A model generated the notes under the pieces. It did not search any database. It was given only the letters and a program-made list of their open reading frames with translations, and had not been told where the DNA came from. A program made the translations under genes and the position numbers. From assembly GCA_030063045.1 (NCBI GenBank), contig JAQSEB010000266.1, positions 1 through 64,000 of the forward strand: 64,000 bases of DNA, read 5' to 3'. The DNA is from Pratylenchus scribneri. Taxonomy: Eukaryota > Nematoda > Chromadorea > Rhabditida > Pratylenchidae. Shown here one piece after another: positions 35,964-47,700 of the stretch (the stretch's first letter is position 1; each line of letters opens with the position of its first letter).

Positions 35964-36791
35964 GGGGGACGTTTCATCCCCGCCGGTTCATCGCCAGCTA
36001 CATTTGACGAGTCATAACTCAGCAAAGAAGAAACCGTTTGAGCCAATCTTGGTACCATTGAATAGAGCTATTTAAGCTTTATTAAATGGTATAGAGCAGG
36101 GTTTCTATCTGTCCTTATTTATAAGATTTGTCCTTATTTTGAGAGGTCAAATCTTACAAAATTAAAATGTCCTTATTTGTAAGAAATGTCCTTATTTTTG
36201 GAGAATTGTCTTATTTTGTCTGATTTTTCATAAATTTTTCATTTTTTTCCTTAAAAAAGTCTAAATTTTTCTCTGCGCGGCTAATTTTAGCTTAAATTTT
36301 TCGCTGCGCGGCTATTTTTAGCTAGATTATTCACAAATGTATGATTTGATTATTACCCAAAATTGCTCGAACAGAATATGGGAGGTGAAAAATATGATAT
36401 TTAAACGATTTATCCATGAATAAATTGATTTTAAATTATTTTAAAGCAATTTTGTAAAAATCTTATTTTCTACTACAAAATCTTATTTTTTGATGTAATT
36501 TGTCTTATTTTGAAAATTTTTTGATAGAAACCCTGGTATAGAGTAATATGTGAAAAGTTGAATATTCGCTTAATTACAAGCTTCTAAATAGGGAAATGGC
36601 GACTTTTATCCAGTTTTTCGACTTTAAGCCAATTAAATTTCGATTATTCGAAAAAGCTTTAAACGTTATTCAATAGATCTTAAATAGCTCTATCCAATGA
36701 TACCAAGATTGGCTCAAACGGTTTCTTCCTTGCTGAGTTATGACTCGTCAAAAGTGGCTGGCGATGAAACGGCGGGGATGAACCGGCCCCC
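35964..36791. mobile_element. foldback element with ~120-bp arms, split by a hAT MITE
   Basis: The left arm (GTTTCATCCCCGCCG through AGCCAATCTTGGTACCATTG) is inverted at the right end (GATACCAAGATTGGCTC through GGCGGGGATGAACC). A separate element at 36097-36535 is inserted between the arms. Confidence 0.8.
36097..36535. mobile_element. 439-bp hAT-type MITE with GTCCTTATTT repeats
   Basis: The termini CAGGGTTTCTATC / GATAGAAACCCTG are flanked by a perfect 8-bp duplication GTATAGAG (36089-36096, 36536-36543). The ends carry TGTCCTTATTTNTAAGA-like units, and the centre has two CTGCGCGGCTA motifs shared with other elements. Confidence 0.9.
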
Positions 36792-37100
36792 TCCGCCGAT
36801 AAGACCCGTTGGAATTCAAACACCGAATTATCATAAATTTTAAATTTCTTTTTATAGAAAATTATATCATAAATTACTCATCATATTTCATATAAACATT
36901 TAATGCTAGTATTCTATCAAAAAAAGGAATCAATGAGGACGTCAAATAATTCAATTGAATTCAATATATTCGCCTTTTGCATTTTATTGGATTAAAATTC
37001 CAATTTTAATTATTCTACTTTCCCGTATTTTTCATATTAACCCCTATGCTTAAATTAATATTCAATTATAGAGAAGTGTTATAAATGACAAATTATTGCT

Positions 37101-40100
37101 TTAATAATTATAAAATTTATTTCCCCAAATAAGCAAAACATACATTCCCTGTTGTTTGTCTTCTCCGCTGATTTTCTGTTCATTTTCCCCAATTTGCAAT
37201 TTTTCCAAATGATTGTTTACTGTGCTAAGGAAAAACAAATTCTTTCGCTGAATCCAATTCAATTCTGCCTGCTCATTGTCGATGGGTTCCTTCAATTTTT
37301 TCAAACAAATTTTTGCCATGTTTAGCATATCCAAATTTTTGATTTTTAGCCAATTCATAATTCCTTTAATTTTCTCAATTCCCTTCATTAATTTTACATT
37401 TCCTCCAATTTCCTTCAGCAATAAACTTTTGATATGGTCAAGAATTGGTTGGAAATACATTCCGATGGATTCATTGAAAGAATGCATTTTAGTTGTTCCA
37501 TATTTTAGATTGTTCTCTAATTTTGAAAACGCTTTAATCGCAATTTTCAGCAATCCTTTTTGTTGTTGCTGCATCTTCTCTTCATTTTCTTCAGGAGTAT
37601 TCGCATTTTTTTCGCCATTCTTTAATCTACAAAAATACAAAAAAATAGTGGTAATCCTTCGGAATTGGGGTCCCAAAAATTTTCAATTTAAAAAATTTTT
37701 CAAAAATTTGATTTTAAGTTAATTTAGGACGCTGATCAAGAATCTGACGTCCATTTTGACATATCTTACCATCTTGGTAAGACAATGCCGACTTTTGTCA
37801 AGAAAATGTCAAGGGGGACCAAGGCCAATTTTCAAAATATTTTTAGTATAGTCATCTCAATCGACGCAGCTCAGCGAGCTGAATCTAATGGTACAATTTT
37901 TATTATGTAATAATGACATAGAGGCAAATTATGACCAAAAGAAAATTTTATCTTGGTAAGCTATTTAGACCTCTAACTTGAGCCAATCTAATATTATGAA
38001 ATAAAAGTTGTACCATTAGATTCAGCTCGCTGAGCTGCGTCGATTGAGCTATAATATGCCTATATTAAGAATATTTTGAAAATTGGCCTTGGTCCCCCTT
38101 GACATTTTCTTGACAAAAGTCGGCATTATCTTACCAAGATGGTAAGATATGACAAAATGGATGTCAAATTCGTGTTCTACGACCACGAAAACTCCCAGAA
38201 ACCAATTTTTGAAAAATCAAAAAAAATTTTTTTTGGGACCCCAATTCCGAAGGATTACCAAAATGGTTTTATTTTTTTAATAATTTTAGCGATATCTGCG
38301 GCGATCCGATTTTCCTGGTTTAGAGTTTTACGCCTCTGACATTTCCGGCCAAAATTCGGACTTTTCCGGCTCATTTTTTAAATTAAATTTTCACTACTCA
38401 GATTTTGCCGGCCCATTTTTTCAAAATTTTTAACTTTTTTTTTCAACTTCTTTGGAAAATAATTAAACAAAACATAATAATAAAAAATTCATGAAATTCA
38501 ATTTTTTCAAGTGCTTAAAGGGCAAATAAGAGAAAAAACTTCCAAATCAATCAACTCATTAATTTTTGGTCCCTAAAAAGCCATCTACGGTTAAAAAGAA
38601 AAAATTTTTTAGTTCCAATTTTCAATCCCATTTTTAGTTTATCTAAATTGTAATGCTTGTCGGAACGAGGGCGAACTCATTGTTTGGGAATGGTGAAATG
38701 ATGATTGAAATAAACAACTTTTATAATATTCGAATTAATTTTGTTTCAATTTTTTATTATTTTTTCCCAAACCAAAAAGGCTCTCTTTATGGAAAACAAA
38801 ACTATGAATCAAGTGCAGATTTGGATGTTTATCATTTGGTAAAATTGTGAATTTCATGCATTTTTTTATTATTATGTTTTGTTTAATTATTTCCAAAAAA
38901 GTGGAAAAAAGGTAATAATATTGAAAAAATGGGCCGGAAAAGCTCGATTTTAGGCCGGAAAGTCCGGGGCGTAAAAATTTCATTTTAAAAATAGGCCGGA
39001 AAATTCCGAATTATGGCTGGAAAATTCTGATTTTAGGTCGGAAAATTCCGATTATGGGCCGGAAAAGTCCGAGAAAGAAAAGTCTAACTGAGCCGGAAAA
39101 GTCATATAATCATATCTGCTGCTCTCGTTTTCAGAAGATGATGCCTTCAAATAGAATTTAGAAGTATTTTATTAGTGTTACACCACAGAACTATGATTTT
39201 GACCAGAATCGGAAAACATTAAATTTATTTTTTTTTTGTCATTTGCACCTGTTTGAAGAATTTTTAAAAAACGCTCCCTTCCCATTCCCACTAATTGTTT
39301 GTCACCCTTTTTTCCTATTCCAAGAATAGTCTGTCAATTAGCCTAAGGCTTTGGCTGCAAGGCCTATAAAAGGCCAGCGGCATTCATTTTGCTTTCACTT
39401 TTCATTACATCGCCGTCTTCGAATAAAGCTTATTTGGCCACAAATGCTGCACCCTATATTTTCCCAACGAATATATAGGAAGGGACCTGCTGGGACTGGC
39501 TTTTAGCCTCATTGTACCGGACTTCGTCCACAATCGGGTTTTAAGCCAAGAGTCCCCAAAATTATAACAGCACCATTGGAATCGCCCTAATTTGCACCGC
39601 CATTTTTGTTGTCCCGTATGGATATTTTCATTTTCAATATTTTATATTAAAAAAATAAATATATTACTCATTATGGCTCTCTATATTTCCTTTGACAAAC
39701 TCTTGCAATAATGCTTTTTCAGCTTTTAATTCTGGGTTTTCAATCATTTTTATCAAAGGAAGCAAATGCTTCGTTTTGATGGCATCCATCAATGGAATGG
39801 CCACTTTCTGAATGCTGACACCTTCATGGGCCATCACTCTGAACTTGTCCATATTTTCCGCTACCATTGCGTTGAAACCGCTTCGAATTGTCTGCATTTT
39901 TTCCGACTTTTCCGTCCATTTCCATAGGAATTGGTCCAAATTCTTTTTTACGGAAGCAGAAATCTTCGTTTGCCAATCACCACCTTTGAACAAATTCTCG
40001 GGGTTTCCTTCTATGTGCATTTGGTCATTTCCATTCTCTTGAAGGCAGGCTTCGCCTTCATCGCTCTCTGAGAATGGGATTTTAAGAAAATTTGTTTTTC

Positions 40101-40789
40101 CAGACATCCCCTATCACGGGCACTGTTTAGTTGTTTTCACCCTTTTGATATTCGGGGATGTTAAGGAGTGTGCCGGACAATTGGGCGCTGGACAATTGGG
40201 CGCCAGGCCAATTTGGACAATTGGGCGCGGACAATTGGGCGCCGCCGGACAATTGGGCGCCAAATTAAAATAGATTCTTTCGTATTTGTTAGGAATAAGG
40301 AGCTATTTTACTTCCGCCTCGTTTCCTATGCTCCGAACCCTAAACTAAATCCTAAACCTAGCCCTAACCCTAAGCCCCTACTTAAAAAGAATAGAGAAAT
40401 TTTTAATTTGGCGCCCAATTGTCCGCGCCCGATTGTCCCGCCCAATTGTCCATCCACCTGTTAAGGAATTTTTTCTGGAGCGGGGAAAAGCGTAGCGGTC
40501 AAAAAATATTGGAGATAGGAAACGGGAATCTGCTGGAGAGGTCATTAAATTGTGGGTCGCGTCACTAGGGCGCTGAGCTATGATTTAATAATGGACTAAC
40601 TCACAAAATATGAATTTTTTATCATACAGTAAAAACTTAAATGTTAGACAAAAATGTGGCTCATTTTTAAATTTTTCCTATTTTTTAATGAGCTTTAGGA
40701 AATTTACCTTTTTTCTCCAATGAAGCCTGCATTGTGAAGAAACAAATAGAAAAAGTTGATAAGAATAAAAGCAAATTTGCATAATTCAT
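37101..40789 (-). CDS. secreted helical protein of unknown function
   Basis: Minus-strand exons 40789-40708, 40067-39668 and 37626-37101 join in phase to 335 residues. Exon 1 is a clean signal peptide (MNYANLLLFLSTFSICFFTM then QASLEKK). The mature part is soluble and helical: a Glu/Gly-rich start, KISASVKKNLDQFLWKWTEK, a Gln-rich bridge (EEKMQQQQKG) and regularly spaced Leu/Ile heptads (IKSLLLKEIGGNVKLMKGIE). It has no zinc finger, enzyme motif or transmembrane segment, and few cysteines. I do not recognise the family. A secreted, cysteine-poor helical protein in this setting is a candidate gland product. The 2-kb intron between exons 2 and 3 is filled by a foldback element, a GGCCGGAAA repeat and a candidate LTR; intron 1 holds another inverted-repeat element. 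Confidence 0.6.
37649..38260. mobile_element. 612-bp foldback element with ~230-bp arms
   Basis: It runs from TGGTAATCCTTCGGAATTGG to the exact inverse at the right end. The arms also match through CTTACCATCTTGGTAAGA, GTCGGCATT and the AGCTCAGCGAGCTGAATC segment, leaving a short AT-rich loop. Its left end is 20 bp upstream of the exon-3 acceptor of the secreted-protein gene, inside the intron. Confidence 0.85.
38310..39115. repeat. foldback repeat built of GGCCGGAAAATTCCG units
   Basis: CCGGCCAAAATTCGGACTTTTCC-type units at the left are inverted as GGCCGGAAAATTCCGATT units at the right. Inner arms around 38455-38505 and 38845-38900 also pair (AATTAAACAAAACATAATAA). It is probably a decayed MITE within the same intron. 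Confidence 0.7.
39176..39569 (+). mobile_element. candidate solo LTR of a retrotransposon
   Basis: 394 bp start TGTTAC and end TATAACA. Inside are a strong TATA box in CCTATAAAAGGCC (39365) and, 57 bp on, AATAAA (39422), the order expected for U3-R-U5. The base composition differs from the neighbourhood. I could not find a matching 5-bp target duplication, so the limits are uncertain. Confidence 0.4.
40173..40451. mobile_element. inverted-repeat element with GGACAATTGGGCGC arms
   Basis: Several GGACAATTGGGCGCC units at the left are inverted at the right (GGCGCCCAATTGTCC). It lies in intron 1 of the secreted helical protein gene. Confidence 0.75.
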
Positions 40790-41063
40790 TTTCGAATTCT
40801 CTATAATTGAAAGTAAAAAAGTTCATTTGAATCAGATTAAAATTTAAAAAGCTCCAAAATGGAAATAAAAATATTTAAAATTTTTCTATCCACTTGAGAA
40901 TTAAAAAATTGTGCCATATTAACCGAGAAGCAGGAACGACAAGCGCGATCCATTAGATCAAGGGGATGGGACGGTTTCTTCTTTCTTATATAACGGTTTC
41001 GATTTAGTACTCTACGATTTCCGATTTTTTTAAACACCAATCCCATCCCTGCTGATTGAGAAA

Positions 41064-41592
41064 CAGAGCTGTGCTTTTCATAATTCTTAGCTCCGGCTCC
41101 AGCTCCGGGCTCCGACCTTTCAAATTTTTAGCTCCGGCTCCGGAACTGGAGCCGGAGCCGGAAAATTGGCTCCGACTCATTTTTTGGAAAACAATTTTGA
41201 AAAATAGTATAAATTTAATCTTCACAAATAAATTAATTTTATTTTCACTTCATTAAAATGAAAATTTATTAAAAAAATGATCTAAAAAAGAAAATTTTCT
41301 CAAAAAAAACCGAAGTCGACCGGAGCCCGGACTCCGACCCATAAAATTTTTAGCTCCGGCTCCGGACTCCGACCCTTAAAATTTTTAGCTCCGGCTCCGG
41401 ACTCCGACCCATAAAATTTTTAGCTCCGGCTCCGGACTCCGACCCATAAAATTTTTAGCTCCGGCTCCGGACTCCGACCCATAAAATTTTTAGCTCCGGC
41501 TCCAGCTCCGGGCTCCGTCCTTTCAAATTTTTAGCTCCAGCTCCAGCCCCGGAGCGGAGCCGGAGCTTAAGTCGGAGCTAGGCACAGCTCTG
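41064..41592. mobile_element. 529-bp hAT-type MITE with GGCTCCGGACTCCGACCC array
   Basis: The termini CAGAGCTGTGC / GCACAGCTCTG are flanked by a perfect 8-bp duplication TTGAGAAA (41056-41063, 41593-41600). The right half is a 36-bp tandem array (TTTTTAGCTCCGGCTCCGGA then CTCCGACCCATAAAA), and the left half has inverted copies. Confidence 0.9.
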
Positions 41593-41600
41593 TTGAGAAA

Positions 41601-43902
41601 CCAAATCTTATTGGCAATTTTTGCTGAAATTTTATCATGAATATTATGGCGCTTTCAATCAAATTCAGCAGAAAGTGTTCCTTCGAGAATAGGGAATTTT
41701 TTTTGGGAAAATTGGGATTTGAAGTGGATTGAAATTGGTTGGTGTAACAAGGATTGAGGCCTGCTTAAAAAGATGAGGCATTGCGAGCGATTGGGTATTT
41801 GGATTTTTTCGCACACACGCCAACACGATAAAGTGAAATTGAAGCTGATGAGTATGGGGAGAATGAAAAGCCCTGCAAAATTGAGCCAATGAGTGGCCTG
41901 CTGCGTGGCTATTTGTTGGCTTGGGGCCGAGACCCGGCACAATCCGCTCCTCTTCTCCTGCGCTCCTGCCTTCTTTTTCCCTCTTCCACAATAACAGCTT
42001 TTTCTTTTTGGCCTTCCTCTGCTTCACCATCAACGATTATTATTTCGCCCATATTCCCGATGCCCCATCATCCATTACTCCTCTATTATTTCAAAGGCAT
42101 TTTATGCTTTGCTGGCATTTTGATTCGAAAAATGAGTAGGTAGCGCGCACTTTGGCAGATGATATAATTGTAATCTGCTGAGTTCCCATGCAAAATTAAA
42201 TAGAAAGCAAAAGGGGCTGAAATGAACAATGAATAGAGCCCGGCAGGGGAGGAAAGAAAATCCCCTCATCATAACTTAAAGGTATGCCAAACGCTCTTTT
42301 AGCCAGGAATGTTGGAAAAATGTTAAAAAGCATTAAAACGGTAGAATATTTCAAAAAATTGAGATAAAACATTTTTTTAAGCAATGAAGGAAAATTCGTG
42401 GAATGCTAATAATTGTTCGCCTAATTTGATAATTTCGGAGGATGGCCTGTGTCGGGGTTTGGCCCTTTCCGATTTCGGTTGAAATTTGTTTTCGCTGGTT
42501 TCAACCAATCCCAAAATTGACCAATGAAAAACTCAATTAGTTGAAGGAATTGTTTTCGCTGTTCCTCAACTAATCCGCAAATTGCCAAAATTTGAGTTGG
42601 GGTTAATTGCCTTCCGGCGATTTCCCAGATCAATTTCACAATTAATCACAGAGAATTTATTTTCTCAAAGTTTTATTTTTGCTTGGTTTTTTGATATAAA
42701 ATGAAGAAGAACATCGGGAATGGATAGGATGGACAATTTCCTCATAGATAAGCATCTAAAGCGAATTGTGGGAAAAGGCGTAACAAACAATTTGTAAATT
42801 ATGAATTGATTGATTGGAAAAATGAAATAAAATAATGAATAAAAATTAATGAATTTTTGATTTAAAATATTTAAATTAATCATTTTCCAAAATTCAAATC
42901 CATTCATTTCACCCTTTTCCTCTCATTAGCCAATTCCAGACTTTTGTCCATTTCCATTCTCTCGGCTCCCATATTCGCGCAATTTTGTTAGATGTTAAAG
43001 TCGCCGATCTGCGACAGCCTGTCCCTAAATTATTCTGGTCCAATTGGTAAACATTTAAATTATGCAAATAAAAATATTTTCTTTTTGAATGAATGTACCT
43101 TTAAAATTTAATTATTAAATCTGTTACGGTTGAATTATCCTAGTGCTTAAATCAGTTAATTTTAAAAACTAGCATTCCGGACTTCCTACAGATTTGTGAA
43201 TGGATTCATTCGACTCTGTACGATCGATGAAGTTTATGGAATTTCAGAGTGTCCTAAAAAAAAAGTTAAACCATTTTGATAACTAAACGGATTTTGGTTT
43301 TACTATTTTTCCTAAGTCTTAATACGGGTTTGAAATTGAAATTTATTAGAATAAATCGATCATGCCGAGTGGAAAAAGTATTCTATAATCTCTGGATTGC
43401 CAAGAAGTCGAGATTTCCAAAATTGACCAACTCAGTCAGTATTTAGATAATTCCGGAATTAGAATTATCCAACCAATTTCTAATATTAAGCCATTATTCT
43501 GAATTTTAAAATGCTTTTTCCTTTGTATACGAATGGTGAATATACGAACTGGGAGTATACGAACTGGCCCAGTATACGAACTGGAAGTATACGAAAAGGG
43601 GGTATACGAACTGGGGGTATAAGAATTGAGAGTATACGAATTGTGCTTGACCTAGTATGTTAATTAATATTTTGTAAATATGATATATAAATATAATATG
43701 GGAGCCAATAAATTTTTGTTAATATTTGAATACATTTTAACATTTTTTATAATTTTTAATTACAATATCAAAACAAAAATTTTAATACAATAGATTCATT
43801 TTTAAAAATGTCTCTCATCAATAATATAAGTTCTGGATTGGAATTTTACTAAAATTTTGTCACCATTTATTTAATATCTAATTTATAATATTTTGAATTT
43901 AG
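41601..43902. other. region without a supportable gene
   Basis: 41640-42180 is somewhat richer in GC and resembles the 51.5-58.3 kb region in texture. A minus-strand frame at 42639-42421 (EIAGRQLTPTQILAICGLVE then WDWLKPAKTN) looks partly coding but lacks a start, splice partners or a family. 43540-43650 is a short GTATACGAACTGGG tandem array. Confidence 0.4.
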
Positions 43903-43978
43903 AAATTTTAATCAATCATTTTGTTGCTGCGAGCCGACAAACAATGCATGCAATTTGAAGAAAGATGAAAATCTTTGA
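43903..43978 (+). pseudogene. orphan third exon of the Ly6/ET-like family
   Basis: After a GAATTTAG acceptor the sequence encodes NFNQSFCCCEPTNNACNLKK and stops at TGA. It is nearly identical in sequence, phase and length to exon 3 of the gene at 25080-28091. No matching exon 1 or 2 is visible within several kilobases upstream, so it is probably a leftover of a deleted or moved copy. Confidence 0.7.
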
Positions 43979-44774
43979 AATTCAATGAAAAAATTGAAAT
44001 TGAATTTCGTGCAAAGCTATCAATATTGGCAAAAACAAGTCCCTTTCGATTTCCCATTAATCCAGCAGTCCGAATACATTTTATTCCAAATTCTCATATT
44101 TTATCAAAAATTAGCATTTTAAATGTCAATAATAAAATTGGCACCAGCTCCTTTTGTAATCATTTTTTATTCACATTAGAAAAACAATTGGAATCATTTT
44201 ATATTTTTTTTATATATTTACAAAATGGAAGGCACTTTATGGAGTTTTTATTGAAAAGGCAACAAAAAATGATGAATAAGTTGAAGGCATTTTGATAAAG
44301 TCAAAAAAATAGAAATAAATAAAACCAAAAAAAAGGATAAATCCAATAGAATGGAGATTGGAGAGACTAGTAAATTCGAATTTGAAATAAAGGGAAAATT
44401 CACTCAATTTAGTATCTTTTAGCATTTAGAGCGAGGGAGGAAGACAAATGTGTGGAGAAAAAGGGACAATAAAATTTCTTTAATGGATTTTTGATTTAAG
44501 AATTGAAAAACCTAGGCATAATTATGAATTGGGCCATTGGTTAATTAGCTTTTTGCGTGGGATTAGGCAAAAATTTTGTGCCGATATCCCAACCTCTCTT
44601 AATTCATTTTTTGGGAATGAATATAAAAACAATAAATTAATGAAAAATTGTATTCAAATTGGAAAATGTTTAAATATTTGACATATATATTGGAATTTTA
44701 GGCATAGAATCGAATGAATCATTCAAAATAAATGATAATAAAATAAATTTAAAATAATTCCGGCATTTCAATTT

Positions 44775-47700
44775 TCATTCAGCCGTGCCAATTTTCTCCC
44801 AATCTTCTCCATCCTCCTCATTTTCATCAGCAATTTCCAGCTTCAATTCCCTTCCCAGTTCGAATAAATCCAAATTCGCAATTCCATCATTTGTTGGCAT
44901 TTCCTCATTTTTAGTCCCTTTCTCTTCTTCTTCATCTTCTTCATTAATTTCGCCTTCTTCCATTTCATTATCATCATCAACGTTTGATTTTCCATCATCA
45001 ATTTTGTTGCCATTATTGTTGTTTGGTTCATTGCTGCTTCCATTGCTTTTTATGCTCATCAATCTGGCACGTTTTTGGCATCCATTTGGCAAATTATTCT
45101 CCACAAGTTCCTCCTCATTGGCAGAACAGCAGCAAATTATCTGATTGGAAAATAAACAATTAGATGGTTTTTAGATTTGTAAAAAAATTATATTTTTTCT
45201 ATTTTTAGCGAATTCATTTAACTATTGACCTATAAGGATAGAATAGATGTACCATATCCATATGTTTAAAATGTGTTTCATCTCAACAAAATAAAATGTG
45301 TTTTACCCCAATTAAGTAAAATGTGTTTCACCCCAACTAAGTAAAATGTGTTTCATCCAAACTAATAAATAAAATGTGTTTCATCCCAACTAAGTAAAAT
45401 GTGTTTCATCCAAACTAATAAATAAAATGTGTTTCATCCCAACTAAGTAAAATGTGTTTCATCCAAACTAATAAATAAAATGTGTTTCATCCCAACTAAG
45501 TAAAATGTGTTTCATCCAAACTAATAAATAAAATGTGTTTCATCCCAACTAAGTAAAATGTGTTTCATCCCAACTAAGTAAAATGTGTTTCATCCCAACT
45601 AAGTAAAATGTGTTTCATCCCAACTAAGTAAAATGTGTTTCATCCCAATTAAATAAAATGTGTTTCACCCCACCTTCCTCTGGCAACAATGTCCATTATT
45701 CTCTTGTTGTTTTGTGCCAAATCCAATATTATTCCCTGTTGTTCCTCCAATTCCATCAACAAATCCGCCGGTTGGCAATTTTCTTTTGCGTTCTTCCTTC
45801 ATTTCCTCCTCTCCTTGAAATGCGAATTCATCGGTTTGTGTTTCACTGTTCACCATTAATTTTTTTGATTTCGGTTCAAAAATTTCTTCATCTTCTTTTT
45901 CCATTATTGTTTCTTCTTTTATTTGAATTTGGTTTTGGTCTAGCAATGGAAGAGGCGATGGGGAACTGCTACTTCCGGCGGCCACTTTGCTTGAGAGTCT
46001 GGGGAAAATTTAAAATAATTAGAAAATATTTTTAATAAATTTTCAAATTTAAATGGTAAAAATATCAGCATGGAAATTACTTTCTAAAGGGCAAAATCCT
46101 TGACCGAATTTTTCTCGCTCACAACATTGAATTTTGGTTGACTTATTTATTGGATTTGGTCAGTCGACCCAGATTTCTGTTGTTCTAAAAATCGATCCGA
46201 TAGAAATATCCCAAAAAGAAGAAAAAATAGGGTAGATAATTGGTAGTTCAATTCGAATTAAAACATTAATATTAGGAGTCCGGGTGATTTTTATTTCGGC
46301 ATATTATACCTATACCTACCTATTTTTATCATACTTCTTTAATTTATGATGATTCAATCGATTCGATAGGCTCGGTTTTGTTTAGAAGATTTCAGTTTTT
46401 ATAGATTTGTTTGAACCTAAGTTAGGGCTAACTGAAATTTTAGGTTTTAAACCAGTTTAACATTTTTAAAATTGATCAAATCTGGTCAAAAATTACCATT
46501 TTTCTAACTAAATCGAACATACCGAATAGAATGAGACATTAATTTTTCAGGATGCTTATGAGTTAAATGAGATATGGTAATTGTCAGATCATAAACTACA
46601 ATGCCTGTGTCTGGCATAATACTATTTTTAGTCAGTGGAAATAGAATCGACTTTAACATAACATTAGAATATATTTTCAATGAAAAATGTATTAAATTTA
46701 AAAACTATTATTTATTTTCCATAGACTGTGATTTCCAATCCAAATCCCATTGTATAAAATAAGAATAATAAACTCACTTTTGTAAAATGCCATTCACCCG
46801 TGCACTTTTCCTCTTCTTCATATTATTCAGCATATTTTGCTGTTGCGCAATCACCGGTGTCGATGTATTTCGTCCACCACCTCCACTGTTGGATGATGCC
46901 ATTTTATTGTTGCTCTGTCCGGCCGATGATGTTTTCTTATTTGTCACCGTTGTTGTTGGCATTTCTGTCAATGATGGCATTTGTTGATTTTGTTGTTGTT
47001 GCGCGGCATTCCCAAGCATTGCGGCTGCCAACAATGCAGCGGCCAACAATTGGTCATTTGAAGTAGAAACTAAGAGGTGGAAAAATGTAAATTATAATAA
47101 TTTGAGGATTTTAAAATAAAACGAAAATGATTTTTATCTACTTTATAAGAAAAAGTTGGGCTTATTTAAGTTAGGCTAATATTTGGGGTTAGTTTTAGGA
47201 TAAGATGAATTGGAAATATTAACTTTAAAAGAGCTTAATTTAGCAAGATTTAAGGCATCAAAAATACCGTTTTTTAGACTTGAATTTTTACCATTTTCAA
47301 CTTATATCTTCCTTTAATAATAAAGCATTATGAATTTGTTTTAAAAAGATTAATTTTAATGCCAAACACGGATACATATTCCTTTGTTTTTTTCCAATTT
47401 CGAAATCATTATTTAAGAGTATGACAATATTATACAAATTTGACATATTCATAGCATTTTTTGGCATGGGCTTTTAGTAAAAATGACATCAATTGGACTT
47501 ATAATTAATGTTAAAATATGCTAATATTCTTAATTAATTCAATGAATACTCAAATGTAAATTATGAATAAATACCCTATGCCCTTAAACTAAAAATAAAC
47601 AAAAACAAAAAAAAATTCACACCCACCTCCACCAACATTCGCATTACAAAATTGGCTGCCATTGCCCACAGCACCACCACTCAAATCACCAATTCCAGAA

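Noticed and set aside
45658..46035. 125-codon plus-strand frame
   Set aside because: It is antisense to exon 45998-45674 of the FLYWCH gene, whose minus frame has matching splice phases on both sides.
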